A stretch of DNA of 64,000 bases from Plotosus lineatus (GCA_024760905.1 CM045729.1:62364580-62428579), one strand, 5' to 3'; counted from the first letter of the stretch, positions 1-12,667 are shown. Program-made: numbers and translations. Notes: generated by a model from the sequence alone, not told the origin.

Positions 1-251
1 TCTGCTTTCCATGGTTGAGAACAAGCACATGAGAAAATATTTGCTCTATATAACAGAACAAATCTTGTGCAGCTCCCACATTATCAAGCTACTGACGTCA
101 AGAAAACGAAGAGTAAATACAATTTTGACAGTATATATGAATAATGCAGTTCCGAATTTCTGACAGACTTATTAATCACACTACACAGCTCACTGAACAC
201 TGTTGTAGGGAAAAAAAGTAAAAAAATAAATAAAATAAAATAAAAAAGCTA

Positions 252-562
252 TGAGGAATACACTCACTCACTCATCTGACCATTTACTCGCACTAATGTG
301 GCAGGGAGGTCGGAGCCTATATCTGCTAACACTAGGCGAAGGCGGAGTAGACCCTGAACAATTAACCAGACCATCGCAGGGCAGCACACATACTCACATC
401 CACACCTGAGGCAAATATAAACAATATGCTGACTCTGCATGTCTTTGAGAGGAAACCAGAGCACCAGAAAAAACATGCGACTGACGACAAGCATAGGGAG
501 GCCGGTACCCAAACCCAGGAGCTTCTTGCTGTGAGGCGGATGTGCTAATCACTCCACCAACG
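252..562 (-). mobile_element. SINE-C copy
   Basis: SINE-C is the name used here for a family with a tRNA-like head (GTGGTGTAGTGGTTAGCAC type), a middle GGTTTCCTCCCACAGTCCAA and an L2-type tail. This copy is complete but diverged; the head is at its right end. Confidence 0.75.
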
Positions 563-883
563 TTCATTAGGAGTACACTAGAAAGAAAACTCAATTTAAC
601 ATAATAATTCTGAAATGTTTTCTATGTGTGAGAGGACAGAGCATATGTTTCTACCAAGTCATGGTAATTACAGTATCTCCCAGCGGAATGATCCCAGACT
701 AATACAACACTAAGTGTAATATTTTGCACACAATCTCCAACTACAAATATTAACCTGTATAACAGCTGCATGTTTACAACACCAAAAGCTGCTTATTTGC
801 ATGTTTAGGGTCTGCCCTGCCACCTGCTACTGTTTGAGCCAACCGACAGCAGCATAAAGGTTACAACAAACATCAAACATCAA

Positions 884-936
<53 letters not shown>

Positions 937-1386
937 TATAGCCTATCAGGGCCCAGAGCAAACAGACTGCATCTGGATGCAGTGTCACATTAGAGCTAAT
1001 CAATGTAGAGGACAAATTCTGCATCGGTAGCAGATAAATCATCTTTAATGCATTTTATTCCTCATTTCCAACCAAATCTTCTTGAAGTCTGGCTTATCAC
1101 ATATTATCTGATTTCTGAAATGGTATAAATCAAGTGTGTTCAACTAAAATTAGAATTACATGCCAATTCATAATTTAAATTTTATTTAGCTGCAAAGTTT
1201 TCCCGTTTGAATCATATACACACGTCGCTCTGCACGTTCATCTTTAAACACGGTTTTCCTTTCCCTACAAACCACTAAACCACAGACTCGAAAGTTAATA
1301 ATTGTTTTTTGTTTTTTTTTCTGATCGTATGTCCCCTGCTAGTATGTAATCTCTAGTCCAGTGAGCTGCCTTCAGATGAATAATTA
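563..1386. other. unique intronic DNA
   Basis: Nothing recognised beyond the CA repeat at 882-933. Confidence 0.5.
882..933. repeat. (CA)n microsatellite
   Basis: About 25 units. Confidence 0.95.
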
Positions 1387-1397
1387 ACAGAAGTGAG

Positions 1398-1682
1398 AAG
1401 TTGGGCTTTTTACACTCAAGCCTAAGTGGCTCATCAGGCCGGTGCTTAAACCCAGTTTTCATAGCATGAAGCAACTAGAAGTTCAACTCCTCCTGGATGG
1501 GACGCTAGTCCATCGCAGGTTTCCTTCCCAGTACATTTTTACTGGTACCCATTTATACTGCTGAGTGAACAGAGGCACACTTAGCACACCCCTTGCCCAG
1601 GGGTCTTAGCACAATGGGGGTCGAACTGGGATTTGAACACACAACCTCCCAATCATGAGTGCAGCTACGTCATCGGCCCCCG
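1398..1682 (-). mobile_element. SINE-B copy with target-site duplication
   Basis: SINE-B is the name used here for a family with a tRNA-like head (GGCGTAGTGGTTAGGGTGCT and GAGTTCAAATCCCAC as B box) and the tail CATCCAGGGGGAGTTGAACT. Perfect 11-bp repeats acagaagtgag at 1387-1397 and 1683-1693. The head, at the right end, is decayed. Confidence 0.85.
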
Positions 1683-1693
1683 ACAGAAGTGAG

Positions 1694-2335
1694 TTTGATT
1701 AGATAAATGGCAACTGAATATGTGCTACATGAGCCATGATGGTTCATGTTTAGAAGAAGCTGCAGAACCAGCACTGCTGAACTGCTGCCAATTTTTCATA
1801 CATTGAGCAGCTCTCTACAACCTTTTCCCCAGTTAAATTCCCTAAAATACTTCGCTGGGTCCACATCCAACCTGCCAGTTGAGGACCTTTGATAAAGTGA
1901 TTTTTTTTTCTTCCCCAAGAAGCATTTTTAGTGCTCTGCAGTGTCCCAGAAAAAATGCCTTCAAGATATAGCCAATGATTATGAAGGAGGTTTTGAAAAT
2001 AAACTGACCGTGTTTCCTTTAAAGTTGCACCCCGATAATAAACCCAGCACCAGCACCACCACACATACTGACTAAATAATCATTCAGAACATCCTTCAGA
2101 ACATTGCAACATCATACCCTCCTTTTAGTGTTATACATATGTCAGAGCAGGTCTCTAACAAGGTATAATATTATATCATCACGCACCTTATGGTTCAAAG
2201 CTCTACTTTATATCCTGTATATATCATGCACCTTTTGTGTATATGTATATGTGGATAAATGCATGTCTCTGTATATGTGTGAATATGTGAATAAATGTAC
2301 ACATGTATAGGAATTTATGTGTGTGCGTGTTTATA
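1694..2335. other. unique intronic DNA
   Basis: No exon or repeat recognised, except a short ATATGT-rich stretch near 2210-2310. Confidence 0.5.
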
Positions 2336-3777
<1,442 letters not shown>

Positions 3778-3843
<66 letters not shown>

Positions 3844-3883
3844 AATAATTGTATATCCATGAATTTGCATATGTACATGTATA

Positions 3884-3943
<60 letters not shown>
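3778..3943. repeat. two (AT)n tracts
   Basis: 3778-3834 and 3886-3943, separated by unique ATGTGTGAATAATTG-type sequence. Confidence 0.95.
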
Positions 3944-3950
<7 letters not shown>

Positions 3951-3951
<1 letters not shown>

Positions 3952-4301
3952 CTGTCTTCCTTTCGGCTTTTTTTTCCTTTTACTCGGGAGTCAGCACAGC
4001 GAATCATCTGATTCGCATGTTTGATATGGCAGAGGTTTTTACGTCGGATGCCCTTCCTGTCACAACTCTTTTTTAGCAAGGGACAGAAACACGCTGATGA
4101 CTTTGCAGCCTACTCTATGAAAGTCAGCAATGGTTCTTTTACTTGCCTCACACCATAGACAGTGAGAGACATGGCCCACCTTTGATAACCCAGTTAGCTG
4201 CACTGGGGGAGACAGTGACAACCTTGTGGAGTGTGGGACTCGAACCCCCAACCTTTGGATCGGCGATCCAGCGCCCTATACCACTAGACCACCACTGCCC
4301 C
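3951..4301 (-). mobile_element. SINE-A copy, RTE-type tail
   Basis: SINE-A is the name used here for a family with head GGGGCAGTGGTGGCCTAGTG, A box TGGCCTAGTGG and B box GGTTCGAGTCC. This copy has the tail seen at the RTE LINE 3' end. The head at right is intact. Confidence 0.85.
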
Positions 4302-4345
4302 ATATATACACATATGTATACATATACACATATATATACAGCAAT

Positions 4346-4446
4346 AGCCTGGCACGCTGTCCTGGGTGGACCCTGCCCTCGCCCAGAGTCAGCTAAGATC
4401 CCCCCCCCCAATTAGGATTAAGAAGCTTAGAAAATGGATGGATGGA
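4346..4446 (+). mobile_element. L2-type SINE tail fragment
   Basis: GCCTGGCACGCTGTCCTGGG to ATTAGGATTAAGAAGCTTAG, then a short GGAT repeat. Confidence 0.7.
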
Positions 4447-4474
4447 TATATGTATACGTGCTTGCACACATGGG

Positions 4475-4481
<7 letters not shown>

Positions 4482-4533
<52 letters not shown>
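4482..4533. repeat. (GT)n microsatellite
   Basis: About 26 units. Confidence 0.95.
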
Positions 4534-4534
<1 letters not shown>

Positions 4535-4720
4535 AAATTCATATATAGTTTTGTGTTTATGCATTAAATGTCTATTGTACAGAATTGTTGCATGAACAAC
4601 AATAGTTGGGTGTCAGGGGGATTTCGGAATCCTTTGTATGCTGCTGTGTCCAGGGTTACACTTACCTGAAACGAACACCAGAGCAGTTCAATATTCTCTC
4701 ATGAGTGCGTTACCATACCA

Positions 4721-4722
<2 letters not shown>

Positions 4723-4761
<39 letters not shown>

Positions 4762-4772
4762 AAACAAACAAG
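4723..4772. repeat. poly-A then (ACAA)n
   Basis: About 37 A followed by CAAACAAACAA. Confidence 0.9.
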
Positions 4773-5331
4773 GCTTCGACGATCTCCACCCATTCAGTTC
4801 ATTATACCAACCTTCATATATATGGATCTACCATGTTTGTTGGATGTGTGCCTTAATACATTCACAATTTTGAGCCGTGGAGGATTTGAGTCACAGGCAG
4901 TCACGATTCTCATCTTTTCTGCCATATTTTCATTTTCATCCATCAATACATAATCCCTTTTAATCTTCTGAAGGAATGTATGGCCAGAGGAGTCAATAAA
5001 GACCAAAAAATGAAAGGAAGATGTGGCAGCCATGAGAAATGGAGGAGGAAACCTGCAGTACTGACACACTACCAACATAGACGCATGCATAGAGTACATG
5101 ACTTAAATCGTCCAGAAGGTAATAGTTTTACAAAAGTATATTAATTTTCATAATTGTTCTATAAATCCTCTTGTAGTGCAGCACTCCTGAATTCTTGAAC
5201 CCAATTTCTCATTAATTTTCTCAAGCAGCATGTCACTAATTTTAATTAAATGTTGGTATTAATACAATTCTTCTTATCAGTATTGTCCTTGATTGATACT
5301 GACATTGGTATCATATTACTGATGCTACTTC
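4773..5331. other. unique intronic DNA
   Basis: No exon: the minus-strand open frame at 4794-5099 has no recognisable domain. Confidence 0.5.
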
Positions 5332-5517
5332 TTCTTTTTCTTCTTTTCCTTTCAGCTCTTTCCCTTTTCCACGGGTCGCCATAGCGAATCATCATGTTTG
5401 ATTTCATGTTTGATCATGTTTGAATCAGCATGTTTGATTTGGTATAGCTTTTTACATCGGATGCACTTCCTGACACAACCATTTAGCAAGTGGCAGAAAC
5501 AAGCTGACGACTTTACA
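5332..5517 (-). mobile_element. SINE-A tail fragment, RTE type
   Basis: Starts TTCTTCTTTTCCTTTCAGCT with CATGTTTGATT triplicated near 5394-5440; the head is missing. Confidence 0.75.
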
Positions 5518-5581
5518 AAATAAAATAAAATCACTTTTTTTTTTTTTGATGAAGAGTTCTGTAAATCTATTTCAGACGAGC

Positions 5582-5832
5582 AGTACAGTGGTGTAGTTGT
5601 TAGCATGTCCTCCTCACACCAAGAAGGACTGCAAACTTTTGTTCTCCCTGTGACCGCATTGATTTCCTCCATGTACTCCATTATTTTCATACAGTTCAAA
5701 CGCATGCACATTAGGCTGCTCCAAATCTCCTCTCAATGAGAATGTGAATGATTATGTGTGTGTGTGTGTTGACCCTGCAATGATCCAGTGACGGCTGAGA
5801 TGGGCTCCAGCCTAGAATAAGCAATTTGGCAA
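5582..5832 (+). mobile_element. SINE-C copy
   Basis: Head ACAGTGGTGTAGTTGTTAGC; tail shortened to GGGCTCCAGCCTAGAATAAG. Confidence 0.7.
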
Positions 5833-6001
5833 ATTAATTTTTAGTGGTATGTTTCAGACATGTATGTATTCAGGACAGTGGACTTTATGATAACTGCTCA
5901 CACCAGTCCAGCTGTTTTGGATCTGTATCTGTGCTGTGTTTTATCTTTAACGCACTTATAATATCAAAGCTAAAAATTCAGAATAAATCTCTGCCAAAAG
6001 C

Positions 6002-6008
6002 TGTGTGT

Positions 6009-6058
<50 letters not shown>
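6002..6058. repeat. (GT)n / (CA)n microsatellite next to a myo16 donor
   Basis: About 28 GT units on the plus strand. In myo16 pre-mRNA this is a CA repeat starting about 10 nt downstream of the donor of the exon at 6069-6212. Confidence 0.95.
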
Positions 6059-6060
<2 letters not shown>

Positions 6061-6068
6061 AATCTCAC

Positions 6069-6212
6069 CAAAAGCAGCAGCAGCAGCATATCAGTGTGGT
6101 CACAGGCACAGGCCACATGCAACGCAGTCCAGAGGTCTTCATCCTGCAGATTGACATTCAGGCCTCGTTCTATCAGAATCTCTGCCGCAAACACATTGTC
6201 ATGGCGAGCACA
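6069..6212 (-). CDS. myo16: myosin XVI, third coding exon (ankyrin repeats)
   Basis: A 144-nt exon of exactly 48 codons, phase 0 at both ends. It starts [17 protein letters not shown] and includes [20 protein letters not shown], the end of ankyrin repeat 1 and most of repeat 2 of MYO16. Acceptor is CGTAG|TGT, donor is TTG|GTGAGA. A run of leucines (LLLLLL, encoded by CTG repeats) ends the exon. The donor is about 10 nt upstream of a long CA repeat in the sense strand. The next expected exon (repeat continuing into the AGANV region) was not found in 1-6068, so the gene runs off the left edge. Confidence 0.95.
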
Positions 6213-6925
6213 CTACGAAGACCAGAGGAGTATTGTAGGTAACTTAAGCGCACTACAGGAAGGCAACTTCCAAATGTGTTAGTGTGCCAGTGAAATAGTA
6301 ATCCTAGCACATAATAAAAGACAGGACACAATCATACTGGGAATTTTGGCAAATTTCACCAAGCTATTTTTCCTGTACTCCAGTAAGTAAATAATTCATT
6401 CATTAATGAAAATAAAATTGTTCTGAAAATACAAATTAAATTTATTCAGAAAGTCCACTAATGGGTTGGGATGGCTCACTGGTGTGTTATAACGCACACA
6501 CTGCCTGGTGCTAAATTCAGTGAGACATTATTTATTCCTGGTTATTTCACAGGTCTGGGATCTGGATTGCTTGTTAAATATTTGGAACAATATTCCAATT
6601 AGACTTGATCTTTCACTGGGTGTCTTACAACCAGATTTTCGGCTTAGTATTGCACGACGTTATTGATGTCAGTTGCATGTTCTAACCTATTACATCTGTG
6701 TGAAACTACATGGTGCATTAGATTTCATTACTCAAAAAAAAAATTTAAAAAAAATCAGTTTTCAGTTTTAAAGTATGAAAACCTCCAGAAGGAGAACACC
6801 ACATAGAAAGAGAAACAGACAGAGGGAGTATAAAAATTGTTTCTTTTTTTGCGAAGAAAGCTGATTGAAAGAAACTTCTCGGAAGGCCTCTCCAGAGGGA
6901 CAATGGTCTTGATGTATGTTCATAC
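6213..6925 (-). other. myo16: myo16 intron between coding exons 2 and 3
   Basis: A 713-nt intron with GTATGA at its 5' end and CGTAG at its 3' end. No transposon was recognised in it. It holds only A-rich runs near 6736-6755. Confidence 0.85.
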
Positions 6926-6996
6926 CAGATGAAGCAGCGAACCTCCTGATGAGAGAATTGTGTTCAGGTCTGCACCCTCTTTCAGTAGCTTCAGCA
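6926..6996 (-). CDS. myo16: myosin XVI, second coding exon (first ankyrin repeat, start)
   Basis: A 71-nt exon: TG completes the valine codon begun at 38554, then 23 codons read LKLLKEGADLN and end SSGGSLLHL. This is the first half of ankyrin repeat 1 of MYO16 and directly continues DDKE of the previous exon. Acceptor is TTACAG|TG, donor is CTG|GTATGA, phase 0. The acceptor follows about 40 nt of TG/TATG repeat in the pre-mRNA in place of an ordinary pyrimidine tract. The assignment rests on the family match plus agreement of phase with both neighbours. Confidence 0.93.
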
Positions 6997-6997
6997 C

Positions 6998-7037
6998 TGT
7001 AACAACACACACACACATACACATACACATACACACT
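6998..7037 (-). repeat. UG/UAUG repeat at a myo16 splice acceptor
   Basis: In the sense strand this TG/TATG tract ends about 4 nt before the AG of the acceptor for the exon at 6926-6996, where a polypyrimidine tract would normally lie. Confidence 0.85.
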
Positions 7038-7142
7038 TACTTCAAAAGCTGACAAAACAAAGATAAACATGCTGATAAACAACAATAATACATTTTCTCA
7101 ACCCAGTCATTTTTTTTTGAGCAATAAATAAATATACTTCTA

Positions 7143-7231
7143 CGAGGGTTGTGGGGAGGCTGTGTCTATCTCGGCCAACATGGGGCGAAGGCAGGGTACA
7201 CCCTAAACAGTTCGCCAAACCATTGCAGGGC

Positions 7232-7298
<67 letters not shown>

Positions 7299-7480
7299 AT
7301 TCACCCTCTCATCTACACATAGAAGTAATTCGGAACAGCCAAATAGACTAATGTACATGTTTTTGTACCGTGGAATCTGTGAAAAACCCACGCAAACATG
7401 GGTGAAAGCATGCAAACTTTACACAGAAACGCCATCTCTGAGACCAGGAATGGGACAAACATGCTGCCCCTTATACAGCA
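7143..7480 (-). mobile_element. SINE-C copy with CA expansion
   Basis: Tail at left (GGGGAGGCTGTG), interrupted by a (CA)n at 7232-7294. The head side is worn. Confidence 0.7.
7232..7294. repeat. (CA)n microsatellite
   Basis: Lies inside SINE-C 7143-7480. Confidence 0.95.
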
Positions 7481-8204
7481 TGATGATCCCAAATGCACCA
7501 CACGTTTCAGTTTAGCTGACAATCACATTTGTATGTGCTGTATGATTTAGTCACTCTTTGTTTTTAGGAAAACTTTCTATTAACAAGGTGAGTGACTGTT
7601 AATCCAAGGATTGCAAGTCTGAATCCAGGTTAATGCCACAGCCATCCGTGACTGGGGGTCCATGGGAGCTAATTGGCCAATCACTCACAGGATAGAGGAG
7701 TGGCATGCATTGGCTTCCCTGTCATTCACAACAATCGACAGCCAATCATGGGCATCTGTGGGCTCATTCATATGAGGTTATTCATATGTATTTAGACTGT
7801 CAGTAATGCATCTCTTGTGCTCCTGATAATCAACACGGGATTTTCATAGGATATTGAAATAATTAGTGATGACAAAAGGAAGAGAATGCACTCGCTGCAC
7901 TGACCTGCACTGATAAGATGATGAATATAATGCTGTCACCAGCCTTTGTGAATCTCGTCAGTAAGAAAAGCAATCATTTATGAAATAATTTCCTTGACAC
8001 GACAGACCAGCTAAAAGAGCAATACATTATAGAGGAGTATAAACTGCTGTTAAAGGGAAAAATCATAAATACAAATGCAGCCAAAGACTCCATTTACAAT
8101 GGTTTCCATGTGTTAAGCAGTTTTTCAAATAATATTATAAAATATATATATATATATAAAATACAATGAATCACAATATTATTGTCTATTTAATTATTAA
8201 AAGG
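7481..8204. other. unique intronic DNA of the large myo16 intron
   Basis: A worn SINE-C-like stretch may lie at 7600-7760; otherwise nothing recognised. Confidence 0.45.
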
Positions 8205-8545
8205 GAGGCATGGTGGTTTAGTGGCGAGCATGTTCGCCTCACAGCAAGAAGGCCCTGAGTGCAGGTCCCGGGCTCAGCGATAGTGTTTCTCTGTGAAATT
8301 TACATGTACTTCCTGTGCTTGCATGGGATTTTGAACCACAGTCACAGTTCAAAGACATGCACATTGGGTGAACTGGATGTTGCAAACTGCCCCAACATAT
8401 GAGGGTAAATGCTTATCTGTGTTGGCCCAGTGATGGACTGGCTAGCAGTTCAGGGTGTATCCCACCTTCACCACACCTGAACTGAGTAGATTCCACCTAC
8501 TACATGACCCCAATAAGACTAAGCAATTCATCCATTCATTCATTC
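8205..8545 (+). mobile_element. SINE-C copy
   Basis: Head GGTGGTTTAGTGGCGAGCAT; ends in CATTCATTCATTC. Confidence 0.75.
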
Positions 8546-8547
8546 AT

Positions 8548-8727
8548 TTTCGGTAACCGCTTAATCATAATTAGAATTAGAATTAAATCATAATTAGGGT
8601 CACAGGGAGGCTGCACCCATTCCAGCCGACTCCAGGAAAGGGCAGAGTACACCCTCAACAGCTCACCTATGCAGCCTACTCTTGTCGAAAGTCAGCTATG
8701 GTTCTTTTACAGCCTGTCACCATAGAC
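8548..8727 (-). mobile_element. SINE-A fragment, L2-type tail
   Basis: Tail CGGTAACCGCTTAATCATAA at left, through CACCATAGAC, where a hAT-like terminus begins. Confidence 0.7.
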
Positions 8728-8948
8728 CAGTGGTCGGCAACCTTTGCCATTCAAAGAGCCATTTGGATCCATTTTCCTCAGAAAAGAAAACAATGGGAGC
8801 CACAAATCCTTTTTTGACATTTAAAATCAAGTAGCACTGCATATAATGTTTTCTCCCCTTTTTCTTTCATGTTAATATAAAAAAACAATGTGTTGCATTG
8901 ATTTAAATACAATTCTGCTTGCAACAAAAACATTTAGATTCAGAAAAA
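8728..8948 (+). mobile_element. hAT-like terminus (CAGTGGTCGGCAACC)
   Basis: Starts CAGTGGTCGGCAACCTTT followed by CAAAGAGCCATTTGG, typical of Charlie-like hAT ends. It is inserted in or beside a SINE-A fragment. The right terminus was not found. Confidence 0.55.
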
Positions 8949-8949
8949 T

Positions 8950-9003
8950 CGCCAGCCTCCCTGCAACCTTAATTAGAATTAAGCATCAAAAAATGAATGA
9001 ATG
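8950..9003 (+). mobile_element. L2-type SINE tail fragment
   Basis: CGCCAGCCTCCCTGCAACCT then ATGAATGAATG. Confidence 0.6.
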
Positions 9004-9513
9004 TGTTTGAGTCCTTGTATTTTTATAAAGAAAAAGAATATCTATCCCAAGAAGTGAAGGACGGGCTGCAGCCAGATGTGTTAACGGTTTGGGTACCCTA
9101 CCTCACCATCACTACCTTCTTGGGATCGTCTTTTTCTTTATTTGTTATATTAATGTTGTTTTGTCATAGTTTTAATTTAGAAAAACAAAAGCAACACAGA
9201 AAAGTACATGAACACTTATTTTAAGAACGAGCCTGCACAACATTCTTTTAAATAATATTAATGTAAAGAAAAATACTGCACTGATGACCCATTCTCAGAG
9301 TGGAGACTGAACCTCACCCAATCTTTTATTTTGTCACTGGGAGGAGAGTTATTTAATTTGGAGATTGCTGCTCATAAACCAAATCTCATCCATCGTTTCT
9401 TACTTCAGCTGTGATTTCGGTTCCTGGATTATAAACCCCGGGGGCGGAAAAATCTCTCTCGCTCCCAGAGCTGCTGCTGGGATGGTAGGAACACGCCTGG
9501 CAAATGGCAAATA

Positions 9514-9662
<149 letters not shown>

Positions 9663-9681
9663 CAGTACAGAGCGATCTGAC

Positions 9682-9908
9682 ATGATGCAGAGGAGGAAGG
9701 TGGACATACTGTGTGTTCAGGAGACCAGGTGGAAAGGTAGCAAGGCTAGAAGCTTAGGAGCAGGGTTTAAACTGTTTTTTTTTCATGGTGTGGATGGGAA
9801 GAGAAATGGAGTAGGAGTCATCTTGAAGGATGGGTTTGTCAGGAATGTTCTAGAAGTGAGATGAGTGTCAGACAGTGTGATGAGTCTCAAGTTAGAAATT
9901 GAAGGCGT
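9682..9908 (+). pseudogene. RTE endonuclease domain, first part
   Basis: Reads [19 protein letters not shown] with the catalytic QE(T/S) motif of AP-type endonucleases. It stops at 9862-9864, then continues as MSLKLEIEGVMFNVV to the insertion point. The remainder resumes at 10270. Confidence 0.85.
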
Positions 9909-9928
9909 GATGTTCAATGTTGTTAATG

Positions 9929-10249
9929 GATAGGTTCAAAAATGAGTACATCAGATGGATAGCCCATGTAAGATGTTTTGGAGACAAAGTCAGAGAGGCT
10001 AGATTGAGATGGTGTGGACATGTACAGAGGAGGGATAGTGAGTATATTGGCAGTAGGATACTGAGGTTGGCACTACCAGGCAGAAGGCCTAGAGGAAGAC
10101 CAAAGAAGAGATTTATGGATGTGGTGAAGGAAGACATGAAGGTCATTGGAGTAAGAGAAGAAGATGCAGAGGACAGGGTGAGATGGAGGCAGATGATTTG
10201 CTGTGGGGACCCCTGAAGGGAACAGCCGAAAGGAAAAGAAGAAGAAGAG
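9929..10249 (+). mobile_element. short RTE copy nested in RTE
   Basis: A 321-bp 5'-truncated RTE copy keeping only the C-terminal codons and 3' tail. Flanking 20-mers 9909-9928 and 10250-10269 match at 18 of 20 positions and are the target-site duplication. The C-terminus reads RLRWCGHVQRRDSEYIGSRI and then GRRPRGRPKKRFMDVV, with a stop just before the tail at 10214-10216. It ends gggaacagccgaaaggaaaa and a GAA repeat. Confidence 0.88.
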
Positions 10250-10269
10250 GATGTTCTATGTTGTTAGTG

Positions 10270-10689
10270 CTTTTGCCCCACAGGCAGGATGTAAGCTAGA
10301 AGAGGAGAGATTGCAGAGTAATGCAGAGTACCCCCAGAAGTGAAAGAGTGGTCATTGGGGCAGACCTCAATGGACATGTTGGTGCAGGAAACAGAGGGGA
10401 CGAGGAAGTGATGGGCAGGTTTGGTATCCAGGACAGGAACGCAAAAGGACAGATGTTGGTAGATTTTGCAAAAAGGATGGAAATGGCTGTGGTAAATACT
10501 TTCTTCCAGAAGAGACAGGAGCATAGGGTGACTTATAAAAGCGGAGATAGGAGCACACAGGTAGACTACATCTTGTGTAGGCGATGTAATTTGAAGGAAG
10601 TCAGTGACTGCAAAGTAGTAGTGGGTGAGAGTGTTGCCAAACAGCATAGGATGGTGGTGTGCAGGATGACGCTGATGGGAGGAAGGTGA
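10270..10689 (+). pseudogene. RTE endonuclease domain, second part
   Basis: Resumes the endonuclease split at 9909-9928. It reads VVIGADLNGHVGAGNRG (the DxN motif), then FGIQDRNAKGQMLVDFAKRM and STQVDYILCRR. The SDH-type end reads QHRMVVCRM. A frame break lies near 10310. Confidence 0.85.
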
Positions 10690-10699
10690 AGAAGGCAAG

Positions 10700-11355
10700 T
10701 GGTGGAAGCTGAAAAAGGAAGTGTCGGGTTGTCTTCAATGAGTGTTGAAAAAGCCTTTGGGTGGTCAGGAAGTGCTTCCAGATGACTGGACAACTACAGC
10801 TAATGTGATCAGGGACACAGGTAGGAGAACATTTGGTGTTGTCATCTGGAAGGAGAGTAGATAAGAAGACTTGGTGGTGGAATGAGGAAGTGGAGGAGTG
10901 TGTACAAAGGAAGAGGTTAGCTAAGAAGAAGTGGGACATTGACAAGACGAAGAGAGTAAACAGGAGTACAGGGAGACACAGCGTAAGGCGAAGGTAGCGG
11001 TGTCAAAGGCCAAACAGAGGGTGTATGATGAGTTGTATTCTCGGTTGGAAAGTAAAGAGGGAGAAAATGATTTATACAGGTTGGCACAGCAAAGAAATTG
11101 AGATGGGAAAGACGTGCAGCAAGTTAGAGTGATAAAGGACACAGAGGGAAATGTATTGACTGATGACAGAAGTGTGCTGGGAAGATGGAAAGAATACTTT
11201 GAAGAGCTGATGAATGATGAAAATGAGAGAGAGAAAAAAGAGTAGAAGAGGTGACCGTTGAGGACCAGGAAGTAGCAACGATTAGTAAGGGTGAAATGAG
11301 GTGGACATTGAAGAGAATGAAGAATTGAAACACAGTTGGTCCTGATGACATACTG
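10700..11355 (+). pseudogene. RTE endonuclease-RT linker, frameshifted
   Basis: AG-rich plus-strand sequence between the endonuclease and RT parts of the RTE copy, with short open pieces and several frame breaks. Long minus-strand open frames here are only shadows of its base composition. Confidence 0.65.
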
Positions 11356-12461
11356 GTGGAGGTATGGAAGTGTCTAGGAGAGGTAGCAGTAGATTTCCTG
11401 ACAAGAACATTCAACAAGGTCTTAGAGAGTGAGAGGATGCCAGAGAAATGGAGAACTGTGATGGTGCCCATTTTAAAGAACAAGGGACACGTGCACAGTT
11501 GTGGCAACTACAGAGGGATAGAGTTGATGAGCCATATGATGAAGTTATGGGAAAGAACAGTGGAAGCTAGACTAAGGGCAGAGGTCAGCATTTGTGAACA
11601 AAAGTTTGATTTCATGCCAAGAAAGAGCACCACAGATGCAGTGTTTGCCTGAGGATGTTAATACAGAAGTACAGAGAAGGTCAGACGGAGTTGCATTGTG
11701 CCTTTGTGGATCTGGAGAAAGCATATGACAGGGTGCTGAGAGAGGAACTGTGGTATTGCATGAGGAAGTCTGGAGTGGCAGAGAAGTATGTTAGAGTGGT
11801 GCAGGACATGTATAAGAGATGTAAGACAGTGGTGAGGAGTGCTGTCGGTGTGGCAGAAGAGTTCAAGGTGGAGGTGGGACTGCATCAAGGGTCAGCTCTC
11901 AGCCCCTTCTTGTTTGCTATGGTGATGTACAGGCTGACAGACGTGGTCGGACAAGATTCCCCATGGACTATGATGTTTGCCGATGACATTGTGATCTGTA
12001 GTGTGAGCAGAGAACAAGTGCAGGAAAATCTAGAGAGGTGGAGGTATGCCCTGGACAGGAGAGGAATGATGAGGTTACAGGGAGCAGACATAAGGAAGGT
12101 GGAGAATTTTAAGTACTTAAGCTCAACAATCCAGAGCAGTGGAGAGTGTGGAAAAGAGGTGAAGAAGCGTGTGCAGGCAGGTTGGAATGGTTGGAGAAAA
12201 GTGTCCGGTGTGATGTGTGATCGGAGGTTATCGGCAAGAATGATAGGAAAAGTGTACAAGACGGTGTTGAGGCCAGCGATGTTGTATGGTTTAGAAACAG
12301 TGACCCTAGGGAAAAGACAGGAGGCAGAGCTGGAGGTAGCAGAGATGAAAATGTTGAGGTTCTCTTTGGGAGTACAAGGATGGATAGGATCAGGAATGAG
12401 CACATCAGAGGGACAGCATATGTCAGAGGTTTTGGAGACAAAGTCAGAGAGGCTAGATTGA
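11356..12461 (+). pseudogene. RTE reverse transcriptase domain
   Basis: Two adjoining frames (11356-11652 and 11655-12461) together cover the RT fingers-palm. Visible motifs are CGNYRGIELMSH, AFVDLEKAYDRV, LHQGSALSPFLFA and the catalytic FADD at about 11976-11987. ENFKYLSS and the C-terminal region follow. A frameshift and stop near 11652 and an internal deletion after the FADD box make it non-functional. Confidence 0.88.
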
Positions 12462-12591
12462 GATGATTTGGACATGTACAGAGGAGGGATAGTGATTATA
12501 TTGGTAGTAGGATGCTGAGGATGGAACTACCGGGCAGAAGGCAGATGATTCGCTGTGGCGACCCCTGAAGGAAAAAGCCAAAAGGAGAAGA

Positions 12592-12593
<2 letters not shown>

Positions 12594-12667
<74 letters not shown>
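12594..12667. repeat. (AT)n microsatellite
   Basis: Directly right of the RTE 3' end, then CACACACACC. Confidence 0.95.

Noticed and set aside
3778..3943. Possible CRISPR or satellite array
   Set aside because: Simple dinucleotide repeats with no spacers, in a eukaryotic genome.
4794..5099. 101-codon minus-strand frame as a missing myo16 exon
   Set aside because: No similarity to the expected ankyrin continuation and no suitable splice sites.
11885..12475. Long minus-strand frames at 10.2-12.5 kb
   Set aside because: Opposite the RTE reverse transcriptase; no domain of their own.
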